Of a DNA stretch of 64,000 nt, positions 1-9,100 are shown one piece after another. Numbering within the stretch: the first letter of the stretch is position 1; each line of letters begins with the position of its first letter. Location of the stretch: contig OW568884.1 in assembly GCA_938743325.2 (NCBI GenBank), positions 248,001-312,000 on the forward strand. The letters run 5' to 3'. The DNA comes from Pycnococcus provasolii (lineage: Eukaryota > Chlorophyta > Pseudoscourfieldiophyceae > Pseudoscourfieldiales > Pycnococcaceae). The position numbers and the translations under genes were made by a program. The notes under the pieces were generated by a model. The model worked only from the letters and a program-made list of their open reading frames with translations. It ran no database searches and was not told the origin of the DNA.

Positions 1-1646
1 CCGACAAGAACGCCTGACGGAACAATCATACGCCGCGCGATGGCGCACACCGCGCGCTGCTGCTCGTGCCATGGCTTCTCACTCCAACGGCCTGAAAGCT
101 CGAGGTGCACGAGAGGACTTGCACCCGTATCGCCATCCTTCGGAGGGCCATCGGGGCCATCGCGAACGCTCAGAAGGCCATGCAGAACGCCGTCGGGACA
201 AGCGCCGTCGGCGACAGCTGGTGCGGGTGGGGCAGCTGTGGCCCCGGCGCCGGCAGGACTAGGTGCAGCTGCCGCAGCCGCAGCCGCACTCGCCGTAGAT
301 GTCGTCATGCGTGCCAGCCAATTTCGAACCATGGCGGCATTCGCACGGCACGTTGCGGGCAACTTTCCGTTGGACGCGCGCAGGCGGCGCAGCGCGCCAA
401 TGGCACCCGCCGCGAGCAGCGGCGGAAGGCTTGCGGAGAACACATATCCGCTCGCATTCAAACGCTGGAATATGTCCATCCTCGTCTCGTGCGTGCAGCA
501 GAATCCTCCGACGCTTCCCATGGAATTGCTCAGGCTGCTCGTGTACACGTCCACGGACGACACGGGAACACCGTACCGTTCGAACGTTCCCCGCCCGCTG
601 TGCCCCATGACACCAAATCCGAAGCTGTCGTCAACATACAGGCGGAAGTTGTAAGCCTCCTTGAGCTGCACAACCTTCGCCAGCGGGCAGACGGTGCCAA
701 CGTTCGCGTACACGCCCTCGACGACGATGTAAAGCCGCCTCTTTCCCTTCTCTCCCACAAGCTTGCGATCTGCGCGCACGCGTCGCAGCTGCTCTTCGAG
801 ATGCTTCATGTCGTTGTGCGCGAATTCGATCACCGTCGCTCGTGCGAGCGCGAGTCCGGATCGTATGGCGTACGAGCACCTCTCGTCGACGATGGCGACG
901 TCGCCCTTCTTGGCAAAGGCGGGAATGACGCTCTGCGGCGTGGCGACGTCGTACGAGTACAGAACGGCGTGCTTATATCCGACGAAGCTTGCGAGTTCTT
1001 CCTCGAGCTTCAGGTGGACGTCGATCGTGCCGTAGAATCCTCGCGGGCCGCAGGAACCAACGCCGTATTTATTTGTGGCTGCGTCCACCTCTGTGGAGAC
1101 TTCGTCGTCACCCGCGAGTCCGAGGAAGTTGGAGCTTGCGAGGTTGAATACGTTGCGCACTAGTGCAGCTTTGTCATCCGTCGGCGGCACGGCTTCGTTC
1201 GGCATGGCGAGCGCTTCAAGGAAGTCGAACGCGAGCGTGTGGTTCACGGACGGCGGGTAGAGGTACAGGTCAACGTATGACGCGGGCGCACTGTCAAGAA
1301 TGACGCGCGGTGCGTCCAGCAAGGAGGGCACGTTGAGGTTTTCACCTGCAGCTGGTGCGAGCGGTTCTCGATCTTTGGAAAGTTTCCATCGTAGGCACAT
1401 CATGTCCACTTCCCGCTCTGTCAGTGGCGATTGGTCTTCCGTCCTACGAGGAGGACGAGCTTTTTGCACGAGGAGGTAGACAATAATCAAGACAAGGAAT
1501 AACTCGATGATGAAGTGGTTGCTGAACAACACGTCATTCATATTATCAGTGAAAGAGAAGGAGAATAATCCCAGAGAGATGGACTCCCATGAGTAACCTT
1601 TCATCATGGAAGCAAGGAGCCATGACGACGACGTTGGCATCGTCAT
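1..1646 (-). CDS. LCB1: Serine palmitoyltransferase LCB1-type subunit (3' end off the window)
   Basis: This subunit belongs to the ER enzyme that condenses L-serine with palmitoyl-CoA to start sphingoid-base synthesis. About 548 residues are visible; the C-terminus runs off the left edge. The frame starts at ATG 1646 (a second ATG lies at 1640). A hydrophobic segment at residues 45-61 fits the single N-terminal membrane anchor of LCB1. The aminotransferase fold I core follows, with NFLGL, YGVGSCGPRGFYGT, YVDDSFGFGVMG and SIGGF-like blocks and FSASLPPLLAAGAIGAL. Where LCB2 carries the PLP lysine, this protein reads YTSSLSNSMGSVGG without lysine, the normal mark of the non-catalytic LCB1 partner. 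An Ala/Pro-rich insert lies at about residues 445-475. It is divergent from the p34 gene at 1811, with a 164-bp shared promoter. Confidence 0.9.
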   Translation of the reverse strand, partial: MTMPTSSSWLLASMMKGYSWESISLGLFSFSFTDNMNDVLFSNHFIIELFLVLIIVYLLVQKARPPRRTEDQSPLTEREVDMMCLRWKLSKDREPLAPAAGENLNVPSLLDAPRVILDSAPASYVDLYLYPPSVNHTLAFDFLEALAMPNEAVPPTDDKAALVRNVFNLASSNFLGLAGDDEVSTEVDAATNKYGVGSCGPRGFYGTIDVHLKLEEELASFVGYKHAVLYSYDVATPQSVIPAFAKKGDVAIVDERCSYAIRSGLALARATVIEFAHNDMKHLEEQLRRVRADRKLVGEKGKRRLYIVVEGVYANVGTVCPLAKVVQLKEAYNFRLYVDDSFGFGVMGHSGRGTFERYGVPVSSVDVYTSSLSNSMGSVGGFCCTHETRMDIFQRLNASGYVFSASLPPLLAAGAIGALRRLRASNGKLPATCRANAAMVRNWLARMTTSTASAAAAAAAAPSPAGAGATAAPPAPAVADGACPDGVLHGLLSVRDGPDGPPKDGDTGASPLVHLELSGRWSEKPWHEQQRAVCAIARRMIVPSGVLV

Positions 1647-1810
1647 CGTCGTGCGTGAAATCCTCCCACCCCAAGAACGGAACCGCAGGCCAAGTGGGTG
1701 GGGGGGACGGACGGACACGGACGTCGGACGGACGCCGCGGGGGGGTAACCCTAGAATTGGGTTAGGGTTTAGGGCGGGTTCCTGACGGCTTCATTTTGGT
1801 ATCCGAAGAC
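1647..1810. promoter_or_regulatory. Bidirectional promoter with telo-box
   Basis: This 164-bp spacer separates two head-to-head genes. It carries GGGTTAGGGTTTAGGG near 1759-1774, a telo-box-like motif, close to the start of the plus-strand gene. No clear TATA box is visible. Confidence 0.45.
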
Positions 1811-2986
1811 ATGGACATGGACACTATTTCGAGTGGTGAGCCGACATTACTCGTTATTAGTGGTGCTGATCATTTCTCCAGGACTACTGATGGTCCTGGT
1901 GGATTCGTATCATCTTTTTTTCGCTCATTTTTTAATCGCATCACCAACCGAGATAAGGTCACAAACCAAGATAAGGTGGAACGACGCAACATCAATGAGC
2001 GTAGCAATAGCACCAGCAGTGATGGTGGTGACGATGGTGATGAGGAGGATCATGTACACAGATGGAACTTGACGACGAAGTACTACACCGCGATGATCAA
2101 CGTGAACGTTGAAAAATTAAAAGTGGGACTCGAAGCGCAACAAAATGGGAAATCCTCTGATGGAACAACAACCAACCAAAGTAACGTCGTCGCCGTCGTC
2201 GTCATAGCACCTATGGGCAATGAAGAAGCTTCACATGAACATATCGACACAGCCAAACGCCTGCTCGCACAGCACGCGAACAGCGCAGACGTGCGCATCT
2301 TCGCAGGTGACGAGTCCGACGTCGCCAGCCCAGATTCCGACGCGTTTCTCAAAAGAGCACGCGCGTGCGAAGACTGGTGCTTCGAAAACGGGTGCGAGTA
2401 CGTGCGAGTTCACGTGCAAGACGAGTCGCGTGACCAAGAGCTACGCGAATTTGGTGGCGACAACGACGACGACGACGACGACGATGGGTGCACCATGCAC
2501 CAAGGCGCGAACCGCATACGAGATGCACTCGAGTGCTGCGCATGGCCAAATATGGTGCCAGTTCAGCAGCAGCGCGCTGCTCCAGCACCATCACCAGAGA
2601 TTACTTCTGCATCTGCCGGTGCTGCCGTTAATGGTGCTCCTTGGCACCCTGAAAGCCTACTGCCTCGATGTCCGTTCGGCGACGACGAAGAAGACAGTGC
2701 CACCGCACTCCTCGACGCCGAAGCGGATGCTTTGGACCGCGTGTTCCACGCACTCGCACAGTCACGTCAGGATGGAGGTAGTGGGGAGATTCCAGATGAC
2801 TGGACGACGTTTCAAGGTGCAGAAGACAGCGCGGATGGGGCTTTCACGGCTGCTGACGAGGCGCGTAGGCAACGTGCCGAGCAGGTGGCGATGCAGATGA
2901 TGAACCTCTTTGGGATTCAGGGGGATGACAAAGACGACGACAACGACAACAGCAACAACAACAACAACAACGAGGAGTCGGCGTGA
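1811..2986 (+). CDS. Alpha/gamma-adaptin-binding protein p34 (AAGAB) homologue
   Basis: AAGAB/p34 is a cytosolic chaperone that helps assemble AP-1 and AP-2 clathrin adaptors. Several human AAGAB landmarks can be recognised in order: TTKYYTAMIN (human NKYYSADIN), EDWCFENGCEYV (QEWCIKHGFELV), GANRIRDALECCAWPNMV (GVKRIVQALNANVWSNVV), a LDRVFHAL segment, and a final RRQRAEQVAMQMMNLFG helix matching the C-terminal RKVHAEKVA helix. The N-terminal Ras-like half has no usable P-loop, as in the family. Asp- and Asn-rich runs interrupt the middle and end the protein. The open frame extends upstream to a TTG at 1796; the first ATG at 1811 gives 391 residues and is preferred. It is convergent with RPSA. 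Confidence 0.75.
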   Translation: MDMDTISSGEPTLLVISGADHFSRTTDGPGGFVSSFFRSFFNRITNRDKVTNQDKVERRNINERSNSTSSDGGDDGDEEDHVHRWNLTTKYYTAMINVNVEKLKVGLEAQQNGKSSDGTTTNQSNVVAVVVIAPMGNEEASHEHIDTAKRLLAQHANSADVRIFAGDESDVASPDSDAFLKRARACEDWCFENGCEYVRVHVQDESRDQELREFGGDNDDDDDDDGCTMHQGANRIRDALECCAWPNMVPVQQQRAAPAPSPEITSASAGAAVNGAPWHPESLLPRCPFGDDEEDSATALLDAEADALDRVFHALAQSRQDGGSGEIPDDWTTFQGAEDSADGAFTAADEARRQRAEQVAMQMMNLFGIQGDDKDDDNDNSNNNNNNEESA

Positions 2987-3084
2987 GGCGACGTTGGCGT
3001 CGTGTGACCGCTGAACAAGCTCAGCATTGTACTTTTGAACTTGAAGCATTTTTGTTTTTTACTTTTTTTCTCCATAGTTGTGTT

Positions 3085-3244
3085 GTGGTCCTTCCACCCG
3101 TTGTGTTGTGGTCCTTCCACCCTCGTCACAAGCAGACGCGCTCCTCCAGATAGTTGCCTCCATTTTGTGGTCCTTCCACCCTCTCACACCTCCTTTTGGT
3201 TCGTGGTCCTTCCACCCTCGTCACACACGACGCGCTCCTCCCTT
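3085..3244. repeat. GTGGTCCTTCCACCC repeats overlapping the RPSA 3' end
   Basis: The 15-mer GTGGTCCTTCCACCC occurs four times, starting at 3085, 3108, 3167 and 3203. The second and fourth copies are followed by the same CTCGTCACA and GACGCGCTCCTCC blocks, so a unit of about 95 bp has been duplicated. The right copy runs into the RPSA stop codon. In RPSA orientation these lie in the 3' UTR. Confidence 0.8.
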
Positions 3245-4154
3245 AGTTGTAGCCCTGCGGCGGCATGCCCGGCTGACCACCATATCCGGCGTAGGGATCG
3301 GCGATGCCCGGAACCGGTCCCGGCGGTGCGGCGGGATCCCAGCCGCCTGCGGCAGGCGCACCCCAGTTGTCGCCACCAGCCTGCGGCACCCCGGCGGGCA
3401 CGAATCCACCCGCAGCCTCGAAGCCTCCCGTGGGCGCCGCCGCGGCGTCACCCCACTCAGGCTGTGCGGGCTCCGCCTGTCCGTACGCGGCACCCGCGGC
3501 ATCTCCTCCGGTGAGGGCGTTCTGCGCCTCCTCCTGCTCCTTCGCCTCCTCGGGGTCGCGGTAGAAGTAGAGGTCGACCATGACGTCCCACGGGTTGGAA
3601 GCGGTGACGGTTCCGCGCATCTGCAGCACCATGCGGCTGAGCAGGTAGTACAGAACACCGATGGAGTGCTTTCCCTTGTTGTTCGCGGGGATTGCGATGT
3701 CGACGAACTCGAGCGGGCTGTCGGTGTCGCAGAAGGCGATGACGGGAACGTTCATGTACGACGACTCGTTGATGGGCTGGTGGTCGGTGCGCGGGTCGGT
3801 GACGACGAGCAGGCGCGGCTCGCAGAAGTCCTTTCCGCTCTGGTTGGTGAAGGTACCTGGCGTGTGTCGTCCCGCGAGCGCCTTGGGTCCGACGTACTGT
3901 CCAAACTTCATGACGGCGCGTTGTCCGTACGGGCGTGCTGAGCACACGACGATGTCCTTGGGGTTCTCGATGGCGACGATCACACGTGCGGCGAGCATGA
4001 GTTTCTCCCACGTCTGTCCGAGGTTGAGGACGAAGATGCCGTCTGGTCGACGACGCCAGACGTAGCGCTCCATGGCGTGGTTGCAGTTCTTCGTTCCCAG
4101 GTGGGCACCTGCCGCAAGCATAAGCTGAATATCAAGCTCCTTCTGGGACGCCAT
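3243..4154 (-). CDS. RPSA: 40S ribosomal protein SA (uS2)
   Basis: This is a structural protein of the small ribosomal subunit at the head-body junction. The 303-residue product starts [20 protein letters not shown] and carries the typical family blocks [22 protein letters not shown] near the RPSA 'PGTFTNQ' site, [36 protein letters not shown] and [15 protein letters not shown]. The tail after about residue 215 is Gly/Ala/Pro-rich with WGD and WGA repeats, as in animal and plant SA proteins. The frame is open for 39 more codons upstream (to 4271), but the family alignment fixes the start at ATG 4154. It is divergent from the elongase gene and convergent with p34. Confidence 0.97.
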   Translation of the reverse strand: MASQKELDIQLMLAAGAHLGTKNCNHAMERYVWRRRPDGIFVLNLGQTWEKLMLAARVIVAIENPKDIVVCSARPYGQRAVMKFGQYVGPKALAGRHTPGTFTNQSGKDFCEPRLLVVTDPRTDHQPINESSYMNVPVIAFCDTDSPLEFVDIAIPANNKGKHSIGVLYYLLSRMVLQMRGTVTASNPWDVMVDLYFYRDPEEAKEQEEAQNALTGGDAAGAAYGQAEPAQPEWGDAAAAPTGGFEAAGGFVPAGVPQAGGDNWGAPAAGGWDPAAPPGPVPGIADPYAGYGGQPGMPPQGYN

Positions 4155-4248
4155 GGCTACTGTGTTTTGTGGAATGGCGACCAGCGAGCCTCGAGGGGAG
4201 GAAGGGGCGGCGGCGGGTTTGGTTCTGAACCCAAAAACCTCCTCAAAA

Positions 4249-4281
4249 GAGGATACCTCTTCAATCATCATCCCCGTGAAT
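4249..4281. promoter_or_regulatory. Two-part motif shared with the RPL6 promoter
   Basis: GAGGATACCTCTT (4249-4261) and ATCCCCGTGAAT (4270-4281) lie 95-127 bp upstream of the RPSA start. The same two 12-13-mers occur upstream of RPL6 at 45070-45100. The first motif is nearly palindromic (GAGGATACCTC). Confidence 0.6.
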
Positions 4282-4514
4282 TGGAATTGGAATTGGGGAA
4301 TTCGGGGTTACGAGAGGGGGAAGACCACACACACAGATTGGCAATTTCGGGGTTCCCTGGAAAACCGATTCCAATTTCCAAGGCATCTGAAGTCGGAACA
4401 AGAAATCTGATGAACAGGGGGGCGGGAGGAGGGACAGGTGGGATAGAAGTCCCATGGTGCAATCGTGTATCCCCTTGCCACCCTTTTAATTTCAACAAGT
4501 GAGGGCGAAGTATC

Positions 4515-4726
4515 AGGTCGAAAGAGGGGGAAAGAAGGATCCCCCTATAAAATGCACATCAGACATGGTATATACTATATAGACAATCGTGTATCCCCCT
4601 ACTATCCAGTTACAACCCTGTGGTAGGTCGAAGGGGATCCCCCTATAAAATGCACATCAGACATGGTATATACGTACTATATAGACAATCGTGTATCCCC
4701 CTAACATCTAGTTACAACCACAGCTC
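4515..4726 (+). repeat. Tandemly duplicated TATA-containing promoter unit of ELO
   Basis: Two units of about 102-110 bp (4515-4624 and 4625-4726) are nearly identical. Each begins AGGTCGAA, contains GGATCCCCCTATAAAATGCA with a good TATA box, then CAGACATGGTATATAC, GACAATCGTGTATCCCCCTA and AGTTACAACC. They end about 140 bp before the elongase ATG. Confidence 0.85.
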
Positions 4727-4863
4727 AGGTCGACAAATCAAATCCCTCCCCCCCAATACAATATTGGCGTTCTGAGCGGTCCCCAAATCTCCTTTGGAAG
4801 GGAACCGCGTATTGTCTCTCTCCGACCCCACATCTCAGATCATTCCCAACTTCACAAATAACT

Positions 4864-5793
4864 ATGGCTGCAGCGTTCATGTCTGAGACGTATACTTCTA
4901 TGTCCACGTATTACACGTCGGTCGACAATATAATCAAGCCTGCGGTGTTCTCGTTATTAGACGGTGTTGGCCTCCACTTGGAACCTTCGTGTCATTTGAC
5001 ATCCCACCTTCCTTTAGTGTCATCACCCACGCCTGTGATTCTGTCCGTGGCGGCGTATCTGGTCATCGTCTCTCTGGGAGTGCTTCTTTCTTCAAGCAAG
5101 AATAGTACAACGTCGTCTTCTTCACCGTCACCATCGTCTCAAACTAAGCGTAAGGACCCGTACTGGCTCGCGGTAGTCGTTCTCTTTCATAACGTCTTCT
5201 TAGTCGCTCTGTCACTCTACATGTGCGTGCGCATAACCTACGAAGCTCTTGTTGTCAACAAATACAACGTGTGGGGAAACGCATTCAAAGGAGAAGAGTC
5301 AGAACGTATGCTCGCACACACAATCTGGATCTTCTACGTCAGCAAACTCTACGAGTTCATGGACACATTCATCATGCTCCTTAAGGGAAACCTGCGCCAA
5401 GTCAGCTTCCTGCACGTCTACCACCACGGAACCATCTCGTTCATCTGGTGGGCAATCACCTTCCACGCGCCGGGAGGAGACGCGTACTTCTCCGCAGCGC
5501 TCAACAGCTGGGTGCACGTCCTCATGTACGCGTACTACTTCCTCGCCGCAACGTTACCCAAGGAGCCGAGCGTGCGAAGCAGGTACCTCTGGTGGGGCAA
5601 GTATCTGACGCTCTTCCAGATGTCGCAGTTCGCCGCAAACTTCGTGCAGGGCATCTACGCGTACGCGACAGGTTCGTACCACAGCGGAATTTCAGCACTC
5701 CTCGTGGGATACATGGTCAGCCTCCTCTTTCTCTTTGGAAACTTCTTCGTGCAGAAGCACTTCGCAGGAGGAAAGAAAAAGAAGTCTGCCTAA
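4864..5793 (+). CDS. ELO-family polyunsaturated fatty acid elongase
   Basis: This is the 3-ketoacyl-CoA synthase (condensing) step of ER fatty-acid elongation. The 309-residue multi-pass protein has the ELO signature KLYEFMDTFIMLLKGN followed by the histidine box HVYHH at about residues 184-188. It continues with the PUFA-elongase block APGGDAYFSAALNSWVHVLM and YLWWGKYLT, which I recognise from prasinophyte delta-6/delta-5 elongases. About seven hydrophobic segments are visible, and the C-terminus ends in a lysine-rich KKKKSA, suited to ER retrieval. The start ATG at 4864 is the first in frame. The exact substrate (C18 or C20) cannot be told from the sequence. It is driven from the duplicated TATA unit and is followed by a dispersed repeat in the presumed 3' UTR. 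Confidence 0.93.
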   Translation: MAAAFMSETYTSMSTYYTSVDNIIKPAVFSLLDGVGLHLEPSCHLTSHLPLVSSPTPVILSVAAYLVIVSLGVLLSSSKNSTTSSSSPSPSSQTKRKDPYWLAVVVLFHNVFLVALSLYMCVRITYEALVVNKYNVWGNAFKGEESERMLAHTIWIFYVSKLYEFMDTFIMLLKGNLRQVSFLHVYHHGTISFIWWAITFHAPGGDAYFSAALNSWVHVLMYAYYFLAATLPKEPSVRSRYLWWGKYLTLFQMSQFAANFVQGIYAYATGSYHSGISALLVGYMVSLLFLFGNFFVQKHFAGGKKKKSA

Positions 5794-5927
5794 AGTGCAC
5801 GGAGAATGATCATCACTTGGAGGAGGCTTTTTGCTCACACCACCCATTTGGATTTTTTCCTTTCCTTTTACTTTACATACTTTTCTTTTTTCTTTTTGTT
5901 TTTTGAGGGGGGTCAACCTGTTATTAG

Positions 5928-6100
5928 GCGTCTTCGACCCCCCAAGCAGTTGATGACACGCGCGTGAAATACGTACGTCGTCCGCCTCGCGTCTGGAGAG
6001 TAGTAATGCACCTGCCTGCAAGATGAGCGGTCGCACCGTACGCGTCGGTCCTCGAGAAAGTAGTGCGGTGGCGCCACACACGCGCAAGTCGACGTGCATG
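5928..6100 (+). repeat. Dispersed downstream repeat, family 1, copy 1
   Basis: This 173-bp segment starts 135 bp past the ELO stop and is related to 24574-24720. Conserved blocks are GCGTCTTCG, GATGACACGCGCGTGAAATA continuing to ACGTACGTC, CGCACCGTACGCGTC and CCTCGAGAAAGTAGTGCGGT continuing to GGCGCCAC. Spacer lengths differ by 19 and 4 bp, which are not multiples of three, so a protein-coding origin is unlikely. Confidence 0.8.
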
Positions 6101-6157
6101 TGATGTTGTTTGCGTTGTTCGTCTTATGTAGTAAGTAGTATACATTACACTTTCCTT

Positions 6158-9100
6158 TTAATCCTCCTCCTGCACACCGGCAAAAGTCGGAGGATCCACC
6201 TCCGTCTGAGCCATCCGAGGAGGAGGGCTTCCCACAGGAGGACTTTGTGCTCGAGGACTTTGTGCTCGAGGACTTCCAGCAACACCAGGACTATTCGTCC
6301 CCGAATGAGCACTACCAGCATCCGTTGCAAACTTACGCACCGCCGAATAGCTGCTGTACTGACTCTGCATATCGTCTCCTTCTCGTACTGACCGCTGTAC
6401 TGACCCTTTCTGAGAGCTCATACGGCGCAAACTCTTCGTGCTCTGTATGGGTGGGGCCGATGCGGTGGTATCACGAGCAGCGAGGCCCATGCGTGGATGA
6501 GCCATAGGATTGCGAGGCACTTTGTTCTCGTGAAATTCCTTTAGCAGAACTGCCAATAGGCCATCTAAGTCAACGCAGTTGTCGCCAATCTTTCCCTTGC
6601 GAATGCGATCGGGAGCAAACACCTTGCGAATCTTCACGTCGAGATTGCCGACATCCTGCTCGTTGTACACATTGGCCAGAATCACGTGGCAAATCTTGAT
6701 CGGAACATTGCCAACTCCATTCTCCCATTCTTCGAGCAAGTCTTCCCAATCCGTCGGCTGCTCGACGCTGCGGCGAATCATGTCGAGAATGTCGGTGAAG
6801 AAATGGTATGACGACTCGGAAAGGAAGCCGGGCATGATTGAGCAGAAGCGACTGAATGTCGCAATCTTCGGGTCGTGCTGGTGCTCCTTGCAAACCGCCA
6901 AAAAGTCTGCGATGCGAGCACGCGCGTATTCATCCGTCGTTGATCCTCCAATACTTTCAGCCGCGTACGCGTCGGTTTTCTCGCCGTGCATCGCCTCCTC
7001 AAACGGAGTTCCAAAGCCCTTCAGAATCACCATGTGAATGCTGTCGAAAACCGTGTCCGTGCGAAGCGCTGCATTGTAATAATCGATGCCCTGCGCGCGA
7101 TCCTCCAGCGGACTCGGCCCCGTGCGCTTCATGAAGTTTGTGTAAACCTTAACAATCGTGCGGGCCACCTGAAGACGCAACTTCGCACTCTTCGCGATTT
7201 CAGGGATCTCCGCATCTTCTGCTGGCATGGCACTCTGCACGTACGCGAGCCACGTTTCCACGCCGCTTTCACCGCTCTGCGTGTTCGCGTCCTCGCGGTG
7301 GTCAAACTTGTTCTGCCAAAACTCGGCAATCGCCGTCACCTTAGTACTGCGACGGAACACTTCGTGGCTCATATCTGTCGCTGTTTGCACCTCCTTGCGA
7401 AGTTCCTTCACCTCATTCGTGGTTCTCGTCAGAGCGTCAGCGTGCACTGGGTCCAGAAGACGCGCGTACATCTCACGCTCGTGCGCCGGCGTGGCGTCCA
7501 GCCATGCCTTCTCTGATGCCATGTGCTCCTTGTTCATCTGCTCGATCCGGGCGCGAAGAATCATATTCGACTTCAGCAGCAGAGAGATTTTCGTCTTCTG
7601 CAGCGCACTGGTGCCATCTTTCATGCCGTGCAGCATTGGGCCCAGAGCTTTGCCCGCCTTCTCCAAAATGGGATCTCCCTCAAGCATCCGACGCGCACTT
7701 TGCCCCACAACTTCGTCGGACGCGTCATCCTTGAACGTGCTCTGGTCGTGGCGCTCGTAGAAGTTCTCATCGTACGCCACACCCTGCAAGACGTACCTCG
7801 CGACGATAAACGCGTGGCTCACCTTAGCAAGCTTGTCCGCCACGAGCGACTTGTCGCCAGTCATATTGAGCAATTCGCGATTCAGCCGCTCAATCTCCAA
7901 TTCGAGCGTATTCGTGCTTTCCTCCAACTCCTTAGCAAGACTCAATTTCTCGTCCTGGAGCATCTTAATGTCGTTCGTCTTGTTCTCCAGGTCATTCAAC
8001 ACTTCCTCCAGCCTTTCGCGGGCGTGCCTCGCCTCGTCGAGAGAGTTCTGCATCGTCTCGCGCATTGCCCTAATCTCCGACGTCACCGCATCGCGCATAA
8101 GCTCGGCGTTCTCTGCGCGCTCAACCGCATGTTTCTTCGCCCGCTCGGCATTTTCCTGGGAGAGCTGAGCTGAGTGAAGATCGTTCGTCAAAGTCACATT
8201 CTTGTGCTTCGCAGTGTCGAAGTCCACCTGCAGTTCATCCATTCTCTTAGTGTCAGCCTCGGCACGAGTTGCTCGCATCATCGCCGCATCGAGGTCCAAT
8301 ACGAGCTGCCGACGCTGCGCAATCTCGGCATCAAGCTTACGTCCCTTGGAATCCAGCTCGTGCTGGAGCTTGTTATTTTCGCTTGCCATATCTTCGTACT
8401 TAGACTCGAATTGAATCGCACGCTGTTCGAACATATCTCTTTCACGGTCAGCTTTGTCAAAACGCTGTCTCCACGTCTCCTTTTCTCGCGTCAGCTCGTC
8501 GAGATTCGTTTTCAATTCGTTCACGGTCTTCAGGGCTAATTGAATGGTGTTTTGAGGCATGCCACTGCGTCCAAGCTTTTCCCACTTTCTCCTCGTTTCT
8601 TCAGTGTCTGGCGGTGGTGGCACGCCCTGCAGGCTAGCTCGGAAAGGGCGGAGCAGAGTCGCTACTTCCTCCACCTCCTGGCGGTACATCATCGTCTTGC
8701 TTCTTTCCGCGGCACCAGACTTCTCGAGCAGCTCGGTGTTCGACTCGTGGCGCTTCACTTCACCTGTGAGACGTGCCAGCAATTCCTCGGTACGCACCTT
8801 GAAGCTCTTAGAATCCTTGCGTTCCTTAACGAGAGTCTCCTCCGTGCGATCCAGCCTGAATGTAACCTTTTTGTGCTTGCCGTTCAGCTCGTCCAGCGTC
8901 TTGTCGGTAGCCTCCTTCTCACGCGACAACGATGAGTGAGCATCCTTGAGCTGGCCGTGCCCACGTCGTTCCACGTCAAGCTCGCCCTCGAGGGTGGACA
9001 CTCTCGACAACAAAAGTTCTATTTGACTCTGCATACGCTCGCCTTCCTCCCTCCGACGAGACACCTCGTCGAAAGTTGCCTCCTTCAGGCTCACCTGCTC

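Larger units (their letters stand above)
4155..4863. other. RPSA/ELO intergenic region
   Basis: This 709-bp divergent promoter region holds the RPSA two-part motif and a tandem duplication on the ELO side. The segment AATCGTGTATCCCC occurs three times (near 4461, 4587 and 4687). I see no additional gene in it. Confidence 0.6.

Noticed and set aside
1-1260. Plus-strand frames of up to 350 codons
   Set aside because: They are antisense to the well-supported LCB1 gene and resemble no family.
1-1646. Missing PLP lysine in the LCB1 protein as an inactivating change
   Set aside because: Loss of this lysine is the normal state of LCB1 subunits; the catalytic lysine is on LCB2.
3243-4271. Longer RPSA start adding 39 residues
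   Set aside because: The extra residues overlap the promoter motif and the family start (MASQKELD...) lies at 4154 with a good context.
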